DNA of 64,000 nucleotides. Source: Dryococelus australis (taxonomy: Eukaryota > Arthropoda > Insecta > Phasmatodea > Phasmatidae). Shown here in pieces: positions 32,085 through 44,700 of the stretch; positions within the stretch are counted from its first letter, which is position 1, and every line of letters begins with the position of its first letter. Under the pieces are notes generated by a model. That model made no database searches. It had not been told where the DNA came from and saw only the letters and a list, made by a program, of their open reading frames with translations. The translations under genes and the position numbers were made by a program. The stretch is from positions 273,328,900-273,392,899 of the forward strand of contig CM056993.1 of the NCBI GenBank assembly GCA_029891345.1. Reading direction: 5' to 3'.

Positions 32085-35000
32085 AAATACTTAGGTATTT
32101 TGTAGTGCCCCCAACATAAGGAGGATATTCCAACTGCCTCAATGTACCACTTATCATCCATACCTGACAACACTACCTTTGTCACACATTCGGTGCAGAC
32201 TTCATGAGCATGCGAATGGAACTGATATTGGGTCCCCAAAACCCTTGTGCAATTTTAAAGGCAATCTCGATAAACCTCGTACCTGAGTGACTGCAACATG
32301 TTAGGTTTTACACCCTTCGCATTACCTAAAAACTGTTCACTCGCAACAACGTATCCATAAAGCCTATGACATAAACCCACAAAGTGTGTGATAATGCGAC
32401 CAGCACATTCATCTTTCATCACCCCAGTACGGCCTTTGTTCTCATGAGGGAATCCTTGTGGGTTATAGAGCACATAATTAGGATGTATCAAACTGCGCCT
32501 TTAAATCTGGGGTAATTACTTTATAGATGTCCTCATAAGCAACAGAATAGACAAAGGAATCGGTGTCACAATAGAGGAGTTGCAAGGCTGGCAGAATAGA
32601 TTTTGTACGCATATACTGATAATGGAATTCGTAGAGTGTTAAGTTTGATAGATAAAGAATGGCAACACCAGTGTACAAAGGTTTGTTGAATGCATCAGAA
32701 CTCTTTAACATCTCGATAAGGAACAAGTTTTCATCTATAATCTGCATTGCCTGGAATGTTGGACGTCCTATCACCTCTCCAGCCACGTACATTGTGTCAT
32801 ACCTCGAAACGACTCTTATGTCCCTTTCCCGGTGGACATTCTGCAAAAAGGTTTTGCCATAAACTGAATTATTCGTTAACTTAAAAACTATTTTTCGAAT
32901 GCGTTGGCAGCCTGGGCACGTTTCTCAATGATAAACTAAATGAACGGAACCATCCAAGCCCTTCTGCTCAAACCGCAAAACGCGATGAACAGAGTCAAAT
33001 GTGGCTCCATACATCAAGTACTGCCTCAGTGTTTCCCAGTGTATAACATATTTATTTCGCGGTGCGAGTGTTAAAAGAAGTTTCTCATGCGAGCCGTTTG
33101 GGGGTTTGCCATTTTCTGAGGCCAAAGGCAGCTCAGATACTGCTTCATGACATTTGTCTGGAAAAGACAGATCAACTTCCGCGAAAATACAAGTGTCACC
33201 ATCATTCACCAGGTTTGAAAAATCCCATGTTGAAAACACGTCAGCCTTAACCCATTAAAAATTGCCAATCGGAAGCTTGGATCGCATCGTATGGCTGTAC
33301 ATCCCATTGATGTCGAAATAGCATATATATTTCGATTCCACACTGGGATTGTAGTCCTCACCCATGTAAATATTGTGACTTCCACACTTATTTATGAAAA
33401 CTGGGTAATGTCGCCCCTAATCCCGTGTTCTACAAAAAGATACATGTCAGGATCAGTTAACAGCTCTAGCTGTGCACGTGTCATTGACAATAAAGCATCC
33501 CATGAAAGAGACGGAGCTGTGACGTACATGACGGGGTCAAGAAAGCAATGAGCCAAACATGCAGTCCTGAAATTCTCAAAAACATTAGCCTGCAAACAAA
33601 TGTCCACACGTAAGTAGTGAATGGCATACTGCAGCAAGTTTATGCAGTTGAGAGCATCCCATTCGGCTTGGGTGAGAGCGTAATCCTCATTGCTAATGGC
33701 TTTGCCTCTCATCACATTATGAAATGTGTCCTTTGGTGGCAGTGACTTGCACATCATACTTAACAAAATCATAAGGAAAAACTCCCTTCCATTTTGCCAA
33801 TTCTAATTTAGTATTATCTGGAAACATAGAGAGGGTGATACTCAATTGGGCAGGTAGTCAAAGTTTCCTGCCAAAGTTTCCAGAGAGGCGCTAATGAATT
33901 GGAATGATTCAATAAATTATAACTTGAAACATTGCACCTTTCCATTGAAATCAATCCCATTGGGAATTTCTTTGGTAATATATTTGTATTTCTTTAGGGT
34001 AATTCCAATCACTTGAATTTTACCTGGGTTTTCGATTACCATGGTCCTGTTGGGTTGTGGTACGATATGTTCCGCCAGGGGCTTTATGAGAAAGTGAGCA
34101 TCACAATTCTGCAGGTTATGATAAACAGCGACAAGTTGTCTTTTAGGCAGTCTGAAATTTAAGTTGAACATATTATGTGTGCGAGTTCTGATTTCGCCCA
34201 TCAGATGGTCATGATCAAACACAATGTCATCTGTGCCGAGCATTTATTTACAGATGTGACAATTTTTCTGAGCTGCCACCTAGCATCATCAACAGGGGTT
34301 TTTGGCTTCATCGGAACAATCACGCTGTAGATTCCTGCAACCCACTTTGTAAGTTCAACAAATTTATTAACTAATTGGTACATACAATCAGCACCCACTC
34401 ACTCAAAATAGTTAGATAAACTGGGATTGTATGAGCAGACCAACAAAATGCTACAAGCATATGGAACATGTTGGTTGATGGTAGTTGTATTACTAATTTC
34501 ATTATTAGGCAAGCAATTGGACATTGGTTTCAGGCAACTTTCTATGTAGCAATAAGCGACGAAACCCAATCTCTGCTGTTTGCTGTAATCTTTCAATTCT
34601 AAGTACTTGTCGTTCCCAGCAGGGAAAGTACTGCGAACAGCTTTTTGTTTTCGATAAAGAATAGTATAAGTTGCGAGTTTCTCCTCACTAACAAAGTACT
34701 GGAGGCAACAATCGCAAATATGTTTTCTACACCTCTTCTTACTTAGCTCACTATCGCCCAGCCGGGACAAATTTCTAATACCTACAAAATGCAAATGAGG
34801 GGCATTTCCACTCATGCGAATCGTCAAAATATTCACATGTATGTTATCATGTACAGGAGAAATATGCGTTGTTACTACAACCCCACCCTTATCGCAAGTT
34901 TCGTCAATTATATTGCTATCTTTGTCCACCACACAGTAGACATTGATAGAGATAGAATTGTTCTCCTCAAAGTTATGAATATCCTGTATGACTACAGGTG

Positions 35001-35459
35001 TCGATAGACATTCAGTATTCAAAACATCGTGAGGATTTGGATATGAAGTAATTCTCTTGCCATTTCGTGTGACAGAATACAAAGATGCTATGGCGGCATA
35101 ATGAAAACACATTCCCTCTGGACAGTGTACATCGACACAAGTTTTCCTATCAGCAATAAACTTTGGAAATTTAGTGTGCACAGCACCGACGGTGGGTGGC
35201 CGGTATTGGGACACATGTACATCCACATATGTCAAATTTGAAGACTCCAGCCAGATCCACGTGCGCTAAACTCCTCAAGTCTGTTTGTGAGATAAAGAAG
35301 GATATCATCATAGATTGAACCCACATTGGATAAGTGTAGGACAGTGAAGACTTTACTTTTAAAATAAAAGGTTTCTGTAGTACCTTCCTCCACAGTGAGT
35401 GATTTCAAGTACTTACCCGCTACAGTAACTGAAACTCTAATAGGCTGGGGTGATGCCAT
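32085..35459 (-). pseudogene. polB: Polinton protein-primed family-B DNA polymerase
   Basis: Would replicate the element. N to C: N-terminal domain ending in GSGWSLQ (about 35,250), FHYAA and NNSISINVYCVVDKD blocks, RNLSRLGDSELSKK with a zinc-ribbon-like CDCC (about 34,700), a degraded endonuclease-VII-like DHDHLMGEIRTRTHN, and the exonuclease block HNLQNCDAHF. ANVFENFR and GLDP/SLSWDALL equivalents follow, then palm motif A FDINGMYS (33,294-33,317), motif B NNSVYG (32,856-32,873), motif C YCDTDS (32,556-32,573), and a C-terminal AGRIITHFVGL ... WGHYKI. About 1,100 codons, near full family length. A frameshift at about 35,235, a stop at 33,255-33,257, and frameshifts near 34,230, 33,800-33,900 and 32,250-32,490 break it. 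All three palm motifs are intact. Confidence 0.93.
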
Positions 35460-35467
35460 TATTAAAT

Positions 35468-36021
35468 TTAATAAAGGGATCTTACATCTCTGGAAAAAAA
35501 ACGTGAAAAGTCCGAGTCACTGTTAAGCATATAATTAAATATCCACTTGTAATTTAGTCTTTCCGCGAACGCTGTAGCCATAAGCTCGTAAGTCAGGTCT
35601 GGTAGCGCTTTCGCTGAGGCTGGGGAATCGGAAAATGAATTATTTTCCGGCTCCCTTGACAAAATATCTCTAATGACTCAAAAGTCAGTTGTGAAACAGA
35701 TGGAGCACTGTCCTTATCACAAAAATTTTCAAAGTCTGATAGAAATAAGTCATCTTTTAAAAGATCAACCTTCTCATGTTTGGGGGAAGCAGACACATTT
35801 CTATCTTTTGTTGTTAACGATCACTCCGTAAGCGAATCCGTGCTCGAATCACTTAAGTAGAGATCATCCTCCAATAGATTAACTCTTGTCTGCTTAGGCG
35901 AAGGGACACTGTCTCGACAACTTGCTGTAGAATGTCTTTGCATCTGTGATTCAGAACCTGAATCGCTTACATAAAGATCTTCAAGCAAGATTTCAATACT
36001 GGATCATCTACGCTCACCCAT
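35468..36021 (-). pseudogene. acidic-repeat ORF upstream of polB (unidentified)
   Basis: From ATG 36,021-36,019 a minus-strand frame of about 185 codons holds three copies of an acidic motif: EILLEDLYVSDS (about 35,960-36,000), VNLLEDDLYLSDS (about 35,845-35,885) and VDLLKDDLFLSDF (about 35,730-35,770). They are spaced roughly 115 bp apart and each but the first is preceded by SPK. The C-terminal part is ordinary, with Ser/Asp-rich patches. Two in-frame stops and one frameshift (about 35,650) break it. It ends 8 bp before the polB start codon region, consistent with one transcription unit. I do not recognise a family. The acidic hydrophobic repeats look like short linear interaction motifs. 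Confidence 0.6.
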
Positions 36022-36039
36022 TTTACCTAAATATAAGTT

Positions 36040-36335
36040 TCTTTAGTTTCCTCGATTTAATAGTTACAACACCACAATAATTAAATATGAATTGTCTCGT
36101 CATTCTGAAAACATAGAAAAATAAGCCCATGTTATTCCCTTGTCAAGAAATAGTTGTAATTAATGCTAACTTAAATTACTGTATGCCTTAATATAAATAA
36201 TTTTTTTAAAAATGTAGTTCTGTTTGTTTGGGAAAAGCAGAAGCGCGAGCTAAGTGTTTTTTTTTAAGTATGGGGGACGAGACTGTGTTATGGCTCGTGG
36301 ACACAGCCAGGTAGCGGACGCCTAAGAATTGAGTT
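36040..36335. other. AT-rich flank, no gene recognised
   Basis: Nothing recognisable before the SINE fragment. Confidence 0.5.
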
Positions 36336-36339
36336 TTTG

Positions 36340-36400
36340 GGAAGGGCAAAACCGAGGTCTTGAGAGCTGATGAGGGTGATGCGGGCAGACTTGGTGCAAT
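36340..36400 (-). mobile_element. SINE 3'-end fragment (minus strand)
   Basis: CCGAGGTCTTGAGAGCTGATGAGGGTGA is the reverse complement of the SINE body's CACCCTCATCGGCTCTCAAG block. The rest of the body is not recognisable. Confidence 0.6.
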
Positions 36401-36789
36401 GTAATACAGCACATGGGCTGGAAGTTTGGGCCTCAAGTAGCTGTGGACGAGGCGGAGCAGGCGAGAGAATGAGAACATGGTTCAGTAAAACAACCTACCA
36501 GGTACACTCCCCTTCCCCCACCCCGCCCGACAACCACGCCTTCCCAGCACTAGCGCTCATCATGCTAATCCTAGGGGCGCCACTCCGACGACTTCAGACC
36601 ACAACACGAATTACCTTTCTACAGCTCGCTTCTAATTTACACAATGATTCGCGATCTACCTCGCCTCAGCAGTCTTACACAGGTTTTAAATTTTTAAAGC
36701 AAGCGGACTTGGTTTACGTTATTTAAATTTAAAGTATTACAGTTTAAGCCCAGTTTTGAATAGCAAAAACTTTCGAAATTAAATGCACA

Positions 36790-36960
36790 TTTTTTTTTTT
36801 TATCTTACACAACCAAACTTGTGTACGCCGTGAAAAGTTGATTACACCGTAAAAATTTATGAATTTTACACTGTCAAAAATAGTTTCTAGAATTATTTCG
36901 TAAAAATTATTTTACTGTAAAAATACTTTACACTGTAAAATTCAGATTTTCATATAAACA
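36790..36960. repeat. palindrome-rich TTTTACxxTGTAAAA cluster
   Basis: Repeated partly palindromic units (ACACCGTAAAAATT, TTTTACACTGTC, ATTTTACTGTAAAAA, TTTACACTGTAAAA) suggest a small decayed foldback element. Confidence 0.4.
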
Positions 36961-37059
36961 TTTTCGCGAGGGAGTAACATGCTGGATATTAATTATACTA
37001 ATAAACAAACACTCTTAAAATTGTACATTTTAAAAATCAAATTTACTTAAATGTTATCA

Positions 37060-37061
<2 letters not shown>

Positions 37062-37134
<73 letters not shown>

Positions 37135-37145
37135 TCACACACACA
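37062..37145. repeat. (TC)n microsatellite with short (AC)n tail
   Basis: About 70 bp of TC repeat then ACACACAC. Confidence 0.97.
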
Positions 37146-37919
37146 CTTGCAGTTACCCAATAACTTTGAAAATGAAAACTCTTAAAATTAACTTAGATAC
37201 CTAATCCACCACCGCACTCACATCAAAAACATTTCATTCCTCGTACTCAAGGCTCATTTATACATCATCACACACATCCTTCTCCAAACAGATCACTCAG
37301 AACAAGCTTGGAAGCTGAGGTTGTACACCTCCTGAATATGATAGGCATATCCAGCTTAGTACTTCCCTTTTTTTTTTAGCTGTTCCATAATCCATACCTG
37401 ATATACACATCAAAACACCTTGAAACATATCTTAAAACTATGTAAAACTAACTAGATTTTAAATAAAAATCGCATCATCTTTCCCCTGCACTCATACTCG
37501 CAGTTATACACCTATTCAATTTTTCTCAGAGTAATTGTTATTTTATTCTATATGGTTTTAACATACTTTTGCGGGAATTTAAGAGTGTAGAGAAGGCCTG
37601 AATTGAGACATTGTCTCGCCTTTTGACCATAGTATAATACTATGGCGGTTATCCGCTATCTCCCTTAACACTATATTAAATTCCTCTTAAATACACATCA
37701 ACAGCCCACCTAGAATTTATTGAAAAACCCTTCCCCTACACTCATACTCGCAGTTATCAACACACACACACATACAAATGTACCTTAATTAAAAAAGATA
37801 AACAAATTACACAGTGGGGTGGGGCCCCATCGCCCCAAGCACCCATTCGAATTAATGTTAATTAACACTAATAAACAACTAATTTTAACGAATTCTTAAA
37901 AAAATTGTTTTATCGCATT

Positions 37920-38170
37920 CAGAATAAATTTTAAGAAATTTTCATTCAACTTGTAATGATTTGTTAAAAGTTTTAACGATTTTAAGAAAATTTCATTAAA
38001 ATTCTAAAGACATGTCTAAAAGGTTTATGATTTTAAGAAAATTTCATGAAATTCTAAAGACTTGTTAAAAAAGTTTTAATGATTTGCTAAAAAGTTTAAT
38101 GATTTTAAGAAAATTTCATTCAGTTTGTTAAAAGTCGTAACAATTTGTTAAAAAGTTAAACTAAATTTAT
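37920..38170. repeat. degenerate AT-rich repeats (ATTTTAAGAAAATTTCATT)
   Basis: The unit recurs near 37,978, 38,030 and 38,100, with GTTAAAAAGTTT between copies. Confidence 0.6.
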
Positions 38171-38340
38171 AAACATTAAACAATTTTAAGGAAAAAGTTA
38201 AAAGTTACTCAAATATTTTTTGAGAAAGCGTTCAAAATAAAACAATTTTTAACAAATTTTACAAAAATATTTAACAAAATACCACAAAAAATTAAAAAGC
38301 CCGAAATTTCTTTTTTAAAATTATTCACTTACTTTAACTC

Positions 38341-38760
38341 TAGTAGCGAAGCTGTTAGGCTTCGAAAGGGGTCTGGACCCAAGGTCAGGCTGGTTGAGAA
38401 CTAGCCCGCTCCGATAGGTGAGCATTGGGGACCCCTACCCTAACAAGTGGCTGAATTCCTCAGCGACCGGTAAACTGGAAGCAAGGCTGAAGGTCGGAAG
38501 CGATGCACAAGGGGTTCCTTAAACATACCCCATCACCTAAGGTTCTGGCAGAGGTAGCAGCTGGTGTACAGGCTGTCGGTGTCTTTGAATAAATCAAGGC
38601 CAGGCAGGCAGTTCCTAGCAGTCCGAACTGGCTCACAGGGTGTCTGCGTACGAGATAGTAGGAGGTCTTGACCTCGTGAAGTCAGAGAAGCAAATGACGT
38701 GGAGCGCTTGGTAACCTCTATTTATGGTCCACCTCTCTCCCTCGTCGCAAAAATTTATAT
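38341..38760. other. GC-rich structured island of unknown origin
   Basis: A 420-bp GC-richer block inside very AT-rich DNA. It starts with perfect hairpins CGAAGC-TGTTAG-GCTTCG (38,347-38,364) and GGGTC-TG-GACCC (38,369-38,380), and contains the palindrome GGGGACCCC (near 38,428). It ends with CTATTTATGG and CTCTCCCTC. No coding frame. It could be a solo LTR or a decayed structural RNA-derived repeat. I cannot assign it. Confidence 0.35.
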
Positions 38761-38769
38761 TTCCTGATT

Positions 38770-39601
38770 CGCTTTCAAAATAAATAAAACATACATATTA
38801 CATAATTGAGATGCCTTCAACCCAGTTTTAAACAAATTTAATGAATTTAAAAGGATTTAATGTATTTTTTTTATGTTTAGCATGTATATGTTGGAATTCA
38901 ACATGTTACATGTGTATTTATTCGGTTTTAAGCAATTAGATTTGAATTACTTTCTTATTTAATGATTTCGTACATAAAAATCGTAATTCCAATAGAAGTT
39001 TTGTGCAATACGAGGTTTTTGTAACCTGAATTTAATACTATGTTTACACCCTTTCACATACAAAAGATTATCAAGCTATTGTATACATTTCAATTACGCG
39101 ATTCATGTGTTAATAATTTTATGTTTATAAGGTTTCAAACATACTGAATCCAGGACATGAACCTGGAAATTTAGTATTATCAAACATGACCTAGCCAAGC
39201 CTCGAACCCAGAAAGTAACTTACATCAACCATGCCTTATCTGGGATTCTAACCCAGAGTTTCCTTGCATAAACGGATTACTCTGCAGAGGCTGGTGAAAT
39301 ATAACAACTTATTTTATGTATTTATAGTGTTTTGTCAAATATTAATCAGGTTTTTCAACAGATGTCTTTTGCCAGGAGACAAGTTTTAATATAAATTTAG
39401 TTGAACAGTATTTTTGCTGAACTAATAGTTTGTTTGCTATCTGATTTATTAATGTTTTCCTCTGGGTTTTTCTTTACAACAATATTTAGAGTTAATGCAA
39501 CATGCATTTTTTTTAGAAAAAAATTAAGAATCTCTCTCTGTTACAACATTTTAATTACTTTCCGCTCACGATCCTTCTCAAATGTCTCTTTCAAGACATT
39601 T

Positions 39602-39636
<35 letters not shown>

Positions 39637-41070
39637 CTTAAGAAAACAAGTTTGCTTTTTACTAAAAAAGAATAGGTAAAATAAAAGTAAAAATTCATTT
39701 GACAAGATCAATTAATGACAAAATATATACAAATAGAAACTGTTTAAAAATAGCAAATCTTTCTGTTAAACTGCATAGTGTTCCAAAACACAGAAAAGCA
39801 CGTACAAATTGACCCAAAACATACACAAGTAACTATAGGATATCCCAAAACATAGCAAACATTATCACATACAGCATTAAACAATCAAGTATAGTTTGAT
39901 CCAGAAATTAATGTACAGTATTTCAAAACTAGCAAATACAGGATGTCACACAAATTAAACAGTTATTTCAATGATACAGCTAGATACAAAAATTTACGTA
40001 CAACATTTTAACACTATCGAGTACAAGTTGATTCAAAATATATAAACCAGTAAAGGATGCCACAAAACATATCACCAAATGTATGTACATTATAAAAAAG
40101 TCATTAGAGGTTGATTCAAATTATATACAAAATATTTCTTTAAAAACGAATATTTTTATAAACTGTTAGCAACTACGGTGAACAAGGTTTTCATACATTT
40201 TCTGAACATTGGATCTAGATACCTTTCTTGAACTCTGCTTTCAAGGAGGGAGCATTTCTTATGCCCTAGTTTTAACCTGTCTGTTTGAACACAAGCGTCT
40301 TTACAACTAGGAGTATGTAAAACAATGCTTTAAACCAAATCTGGATATGCTTCAACATAATGTGAGTGTACATCTTCAATACTAGATGGAAGAGGTGTGG
40401 TTGCATTCATATAAAACACCGGACATTCCTTGTTAATGCTGCATTAAATTAGATTGAGGCTCTTTTCATCTTCCAGAGGAAAATTAATTACTTTAAAATG
40501 AAAAATACCGTTGCAAGTCTCCATAAATTTGCGCAAAAGTCCATTACACCATAGGGATTAAGTTACATTAGACATTCCTTGTTTGACACTGATGTAATGA
40601 TTTGCAGGATAAAAACACTACTATGACACCCAACACTTGCCTGAGAGAATTATAAAGGAACAATGTATGTATGTTGATAAAAATGTATTATCTCTAAATT
40701 TGCAAGTTGGAGTGGGTTTTAAGGGGTAAATTGAATTTTTATTCATTATATTCCTTGATGCACATAACATTTTGATGAATCACACCCAGTATGGGCTGCA
40801 TAACTAAACTTGTTTTTTGCTATAATTATGTAAACATGAAATAAATATATGAATATTATTATCACATACTTCGAAATACTGATAACATAAAACATTGTCC
40901 GTATTATAAACAAGATGTTTCAAATATTTTTCTTCCTCACAATATGATTTTACAATGTGTTTGCCCTTAAGCTTACACTTTCATCTACTATATGAGGTCA
41001 GTACTGTTTTACAATGCATTTAAAACTATTGCAGTTAGTTAAAGTAGAATCATAACTATTTGGTTAACTA
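38770..41070. other. AT-rich intergenic stretch with (TA)n and degenerate repeats
   Basis: Includes (TA)n at 39,603-39,632 and degenerate units with GTTGATTCAAAATATAT or similar between about 39,890 and 40,140. No gene recognised. Confidence 0.5.
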
Positions 41071-41071
41071 T

Positions 41072-41831
41072 TGTGGTGCCCAAGCAGTCTAGGGCTGAGC
41101 ACAAACACTTAATAAGAAATTATCTAAGTCAATTTAACACTTTTAATTAAATCAAACACTGAAAATGTTACACTTTTAGTTATACATCTACTTACTTGGC
41201 GATGTGGTGGAAGACGACATGGGAATTGTTAATATAAAATAATAATGGCAATAGAAGCAATAACATGATATATCAGCAGTGGTGAAGGAGACTGGAATCT
41301 CAGCGCAGCTCAGGCGAGTCGTCCCAGGTGGTGATGTGTAGTCTCTGGTGTCCTCTGCTGAAGTCTCTCTTCTTCAGGCCGTGCATGGCATAATAAAGCA
41401 ACATTAGTGTAGTGGGGAGAAGTCTCCCTCCACCAATAAGTCGCGCATGAGCAGTCTCTTACCAATGAGAAGTCATGGCAAGAAGAGTCGCCAACCAATG
41501 AGAGACCAAGGTTAGGGCATCAACCAATGAAATGGAACTTTGCACACGTCCTCAAAGTGTGGTATTGAAATCATGTGACGGGAAAATAGCACGTGATACA
41601 GCATGTGATTCCAGGAGTCATGGGACGAAAATATTGTAAAAAACAGGACGTATTTCCTGTCAAATGTGGTTAGCAATCGTAGTCATGTGGTGCTGAAATC
41701 ACCGCAGGCAGTACTAGAGCGGATACAGCTTGTTGTTACAGGCACCACAGAACCTGATAAGTTGCGAAAATACTTCACTAAAATGTTCTCTCTCTGAACT
41801 GGAAGGCTTACGGAGAACCCACAGCACTACA
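41072..41831 (-). repeat. 3' LTR (left)
   Basis: 760 bp, TGTGGTGCCC at the left edge and CACTACA at the right, matching the 765-bp right LTR. It contains three ACCAATGA boxes (near 41,462, 41,493 and 41,524) that read as ATTGG/CCAAT elements, a likely part of the promoter. Confidence 0.95.
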
Positions 41832-41848
41832 TCACTCCCTCTTTTAGA
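41832..41848 (-). promoter_or_regulatory. polypurine tract
   Basis: Minus strand reads AAAAGAGGGAGTGA directly before the 3' LTR start (TGTAGTG), the expected primer for plus-strand DNA synthesis. Confidence 0.8.
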
Positions 41849-42767
41849 AATGTTTTATTCGGTCTGAGCAAAACTTTAGAAAGATATGTGGCTGAAGCTA
41901 TATGTGAGTTGGTCATCAAAGTGAAACTGGTTGAAGTATGGAGTCTGAGAGTGTAACTGCTCTATCAGAAACAACAGGATGTGGGCTCGCCAGCAACGGA
42001 ATTTCAGGTTTCTGTTCGACCTTCTAACAGCCATAGTGTAGCAGCGATGTTGACACAGGAGTCTTCTTTCTTGAAGCTTTATGATATTGCTTCCATATTC
42101 GCGGTCAACCGAATCATTTAAGTTAATAAAAAGGAATTATATAATTTATATTCCATCAACTAACTTTAAATTTAACTGAACTCTAAATGGGGAGTATCAT
42201 GTCACCTTCCTCATTATTTAAGTTCGCCTATGAAATTTTCCAAAGTGCAGCTGAAACAAACCTGTTACACAATATTCATATTGGATAACATTACACATAA
42301 ATAATTAATTACAAATATATGTTACAGCTCCGTCTTGTGTACCAAGACTATTAAATAGTTCGATCAACATTTATTTGTAATGTTCATAGAGTAATTGAAC
42401 AAATAAATTTTGTTTTTTTTTGCATATATTTGTTCATAACACAACGTATCTTGTATTCGTTGATTAAATTAAAAATGTATCTCGATTTCGTTCATTAAGC
42501 TTACGAAAAAAGTTTCATATTTCAGTTAAATGCTCTTAAAAAAATCAATCAATAATTGCATTACAATCAATCAATTGAATAAACAATTTGGAACACTATT
42601 TGTTGCTCTCTGGAATATCGGATTCCTAGCTTACTGTAGCATTAAATTTTCAAAATTCTGCACACTATACTCTGCTTCTCACTGACTCTACTTTAATTTT
42701 TGCCTCTGGGCATCAACATTTAATCACTTCGACATATAATGGAATTCTTAAAGCAAGTAGTTGCTGT
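41849..42767 (-). other. long untranslated stretch between env and the PPT
   Basis: About 920 bp without a supportable frame. AT-rich. Unusually long for this element type, and possibly a remnant of lost coding sequence or an insertion. Confidence 0.5.
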
Positions 42768-44700
42768 CTACCTCGATGTCGGATGCAGGCCTGAAACTGT
42801 GCTCGAAACAGCACACATCTCCATAGCATCTGCTTGATCCTCGGGAAGTTGGGCAGGCTCTGTGGTCTCAGCTACCTTCCGATGTGGGAGGCAGGCGCGT
42901 GAACACCTGATCAGTGTCTCACACAGGCGCCGTTTCAGGAACCAGATGACGAGTACCAGACAACCCATCATAACGAACTACACCAAGTAGTGACTGTGGC
43001 ATACAATGTGTTGACTCAGAACCTCTCTATGTTTTAAATCATTAATGTCCGACATGAGATGATTAAACTTTACATCTTCCTATGTATTTAGCTCTGGCAG
43101 ATTAGTATTGAAGTCAGTTTTCATGGATGCAACAATCACTTGTTCACTATTTGTTAATAAGGACTGAACTGGAGATAATTTGACGTCATTCACTTTGTAT
43201 TTTAGATGCGTTACCTTGTTACTGAGTGGTAACAACTGAATTTTCTCATTAATTATCAGATAATGGCCTACCTGGGACATGACTCCCTGAGCGGGATTTT
43301 CCACTCATCCACCACACGTGCTTCACTCTTTTCATAAGGACACATTTTAGTAACTTTCATCTTTCCTGGTACTGAATAAATCCAACTATCACCATCTACT
43401 GATCTAATGAATACTGCAATGAATGAGTTACCTAGAACTTCTCTTTTACACATTTTATAATCGTAACCAGGTTGTGACAATATTACATTCACTAGACAAT
43501 TCAGAACCTTTATGGAAAACATCGGGACATTAGCTGGACAAACTATATTATTCCCACCTTTACATTGACTCTTGTCTACTTCAGACATTAACGAATAAAA
43601 CTGCCTGTTCTCTGACAGCGTGATACAAGCTGCATCTGGCACTATCTGAATGTATCTTTCTAAATTTCTCTCAAGCACGGGAAAAGGGTGAGTTCTATAA
43701 ATTGTGAGATACTTATTCGCGGATCTCAAAGGAAATTCAATTATCAACTGTATACTATCAATTGTAGCAAGTGTATTTAGCATCGTTACTTCATAATAAT
43801 TGTAAACTTGATCAAAATCAGTTAATGCTATAAAAGTCTTGTCCGTGGGTAATTTAAGAGCAATATCTCGAATAATTTCTGACAAATTTCCTGGATTCAA
43901 TAATGAAGTGGGTACCTACCAGTTGCTATGATATCTAATGCCACTTTTATTTTTGTTAACTCTTCTTTATAAGAATGAAGAGTTAATTCTAATTCTCTCA
44001 GCAAACTACTGTATTTAAGTGCTTCCCCTAAATTGCTAATTGTTAATCTTTGATTTATTTCAATCATTGAGGATGTTAAAGTATTCCAAACAGTCATTTG
44101 GTTCAAAGTTTTTATTACTTTTGCTAACTCTTTTGCTAAAGTGCCTACGTCCTTAGATTTTTCTCTACTCTGGCATTCATCCCTTTCATAAAAGTTAATT
44201 GTTTGTCTACTATGTGAATCAATTTTTCTTGTCTCGTCCCCAACTCTCTAGTGACTTGGATGAATATGGACATAATCATCATTCGTAAGTGTACCAAATA
44301 AAAATTTCAGAATACTACCAACCTGCATCTATCAAACATCTCTTTTCGCGAGATAATTTTCTGGTTAATATCAAAGTTAATTCATTTACTTCCTCCTCTA
44401 ATTCTGCAATTAGTCAATGAAGAACATCTATCTCTGAACATGGTTTTTCAATCTCTTCGTTTCGAGAAAACTTCATCCCTTAATTATGTTCAGTTGGTTC
44501 CTGAATTCCTGCTTAATATCTCCAATTTTCTTATGGGTACGTCTAGTACTATTGTCCATCTGTCTCCTGTTAATACGACGTCCATTTCTTGGACCAGAAT
44601 CATGCCAGCGCCTATGGTGTGATCTGCAATGCAAACCAATATACCTCTTATTTAATTTATTGCATTGAACTCCTAAGTATCATCAAATTCTAGGTTACAT
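42768..44700 (-). pseudogene. env: env (insect errantivirus/baculovirus-F-like envelope protein)
   Basis: Surface glycoprotein remnant. N-terminal part near 44,560-44,660 reads an ILVQEMDVVLTGDRW block. Helical coiled-coil stretches (44,290-43,930) follow, then a 210-codon frame (43,268-43,900) with a Cys-rich ectodomain (YKMCKREVLG, VTKMCPY), a further frame to 43,080, and a C-terminal hydrophobic segment VMMGCLVLVIWFL followed by KRR and a cytoplasmic tail (42,768-42,975). The layout (helical stalk, a hydrophobic anchor, short tail) and the internal block order resemble the DUF3609/baculovirus F group used by insect retroviruses. At least four frameshifts or stops. I see no clear furin-type site. 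Confidence 0.75.

Larger units (their letters stand above)
31800..36030 (-). mobile_element. second Polinton relic, DNA polymerase end
   Basis: Minus-strand block with the element's protein-primed DNA polymerase and an upstream acidic ORF. Far more AT-rich and less frameshifted than the relic at 1-9,150, which lacks a polymerase in view. No capsid, ATPase or integrase sequence is visible next to it, and I could not find terminal inverted repeats. Confidence 0.8.

Noticed and set aside
34789-35007. Plus-strand frame inside the polymerase
   Set aside because: Antisense shadow of a clearly identified polymerase frame.
36206-36726. Overlapping frames of 90 and 118 codons at the SINE fragment
   Set aside because: They overlap on opposite strands, part is SINE-derived and no family is recognisable.
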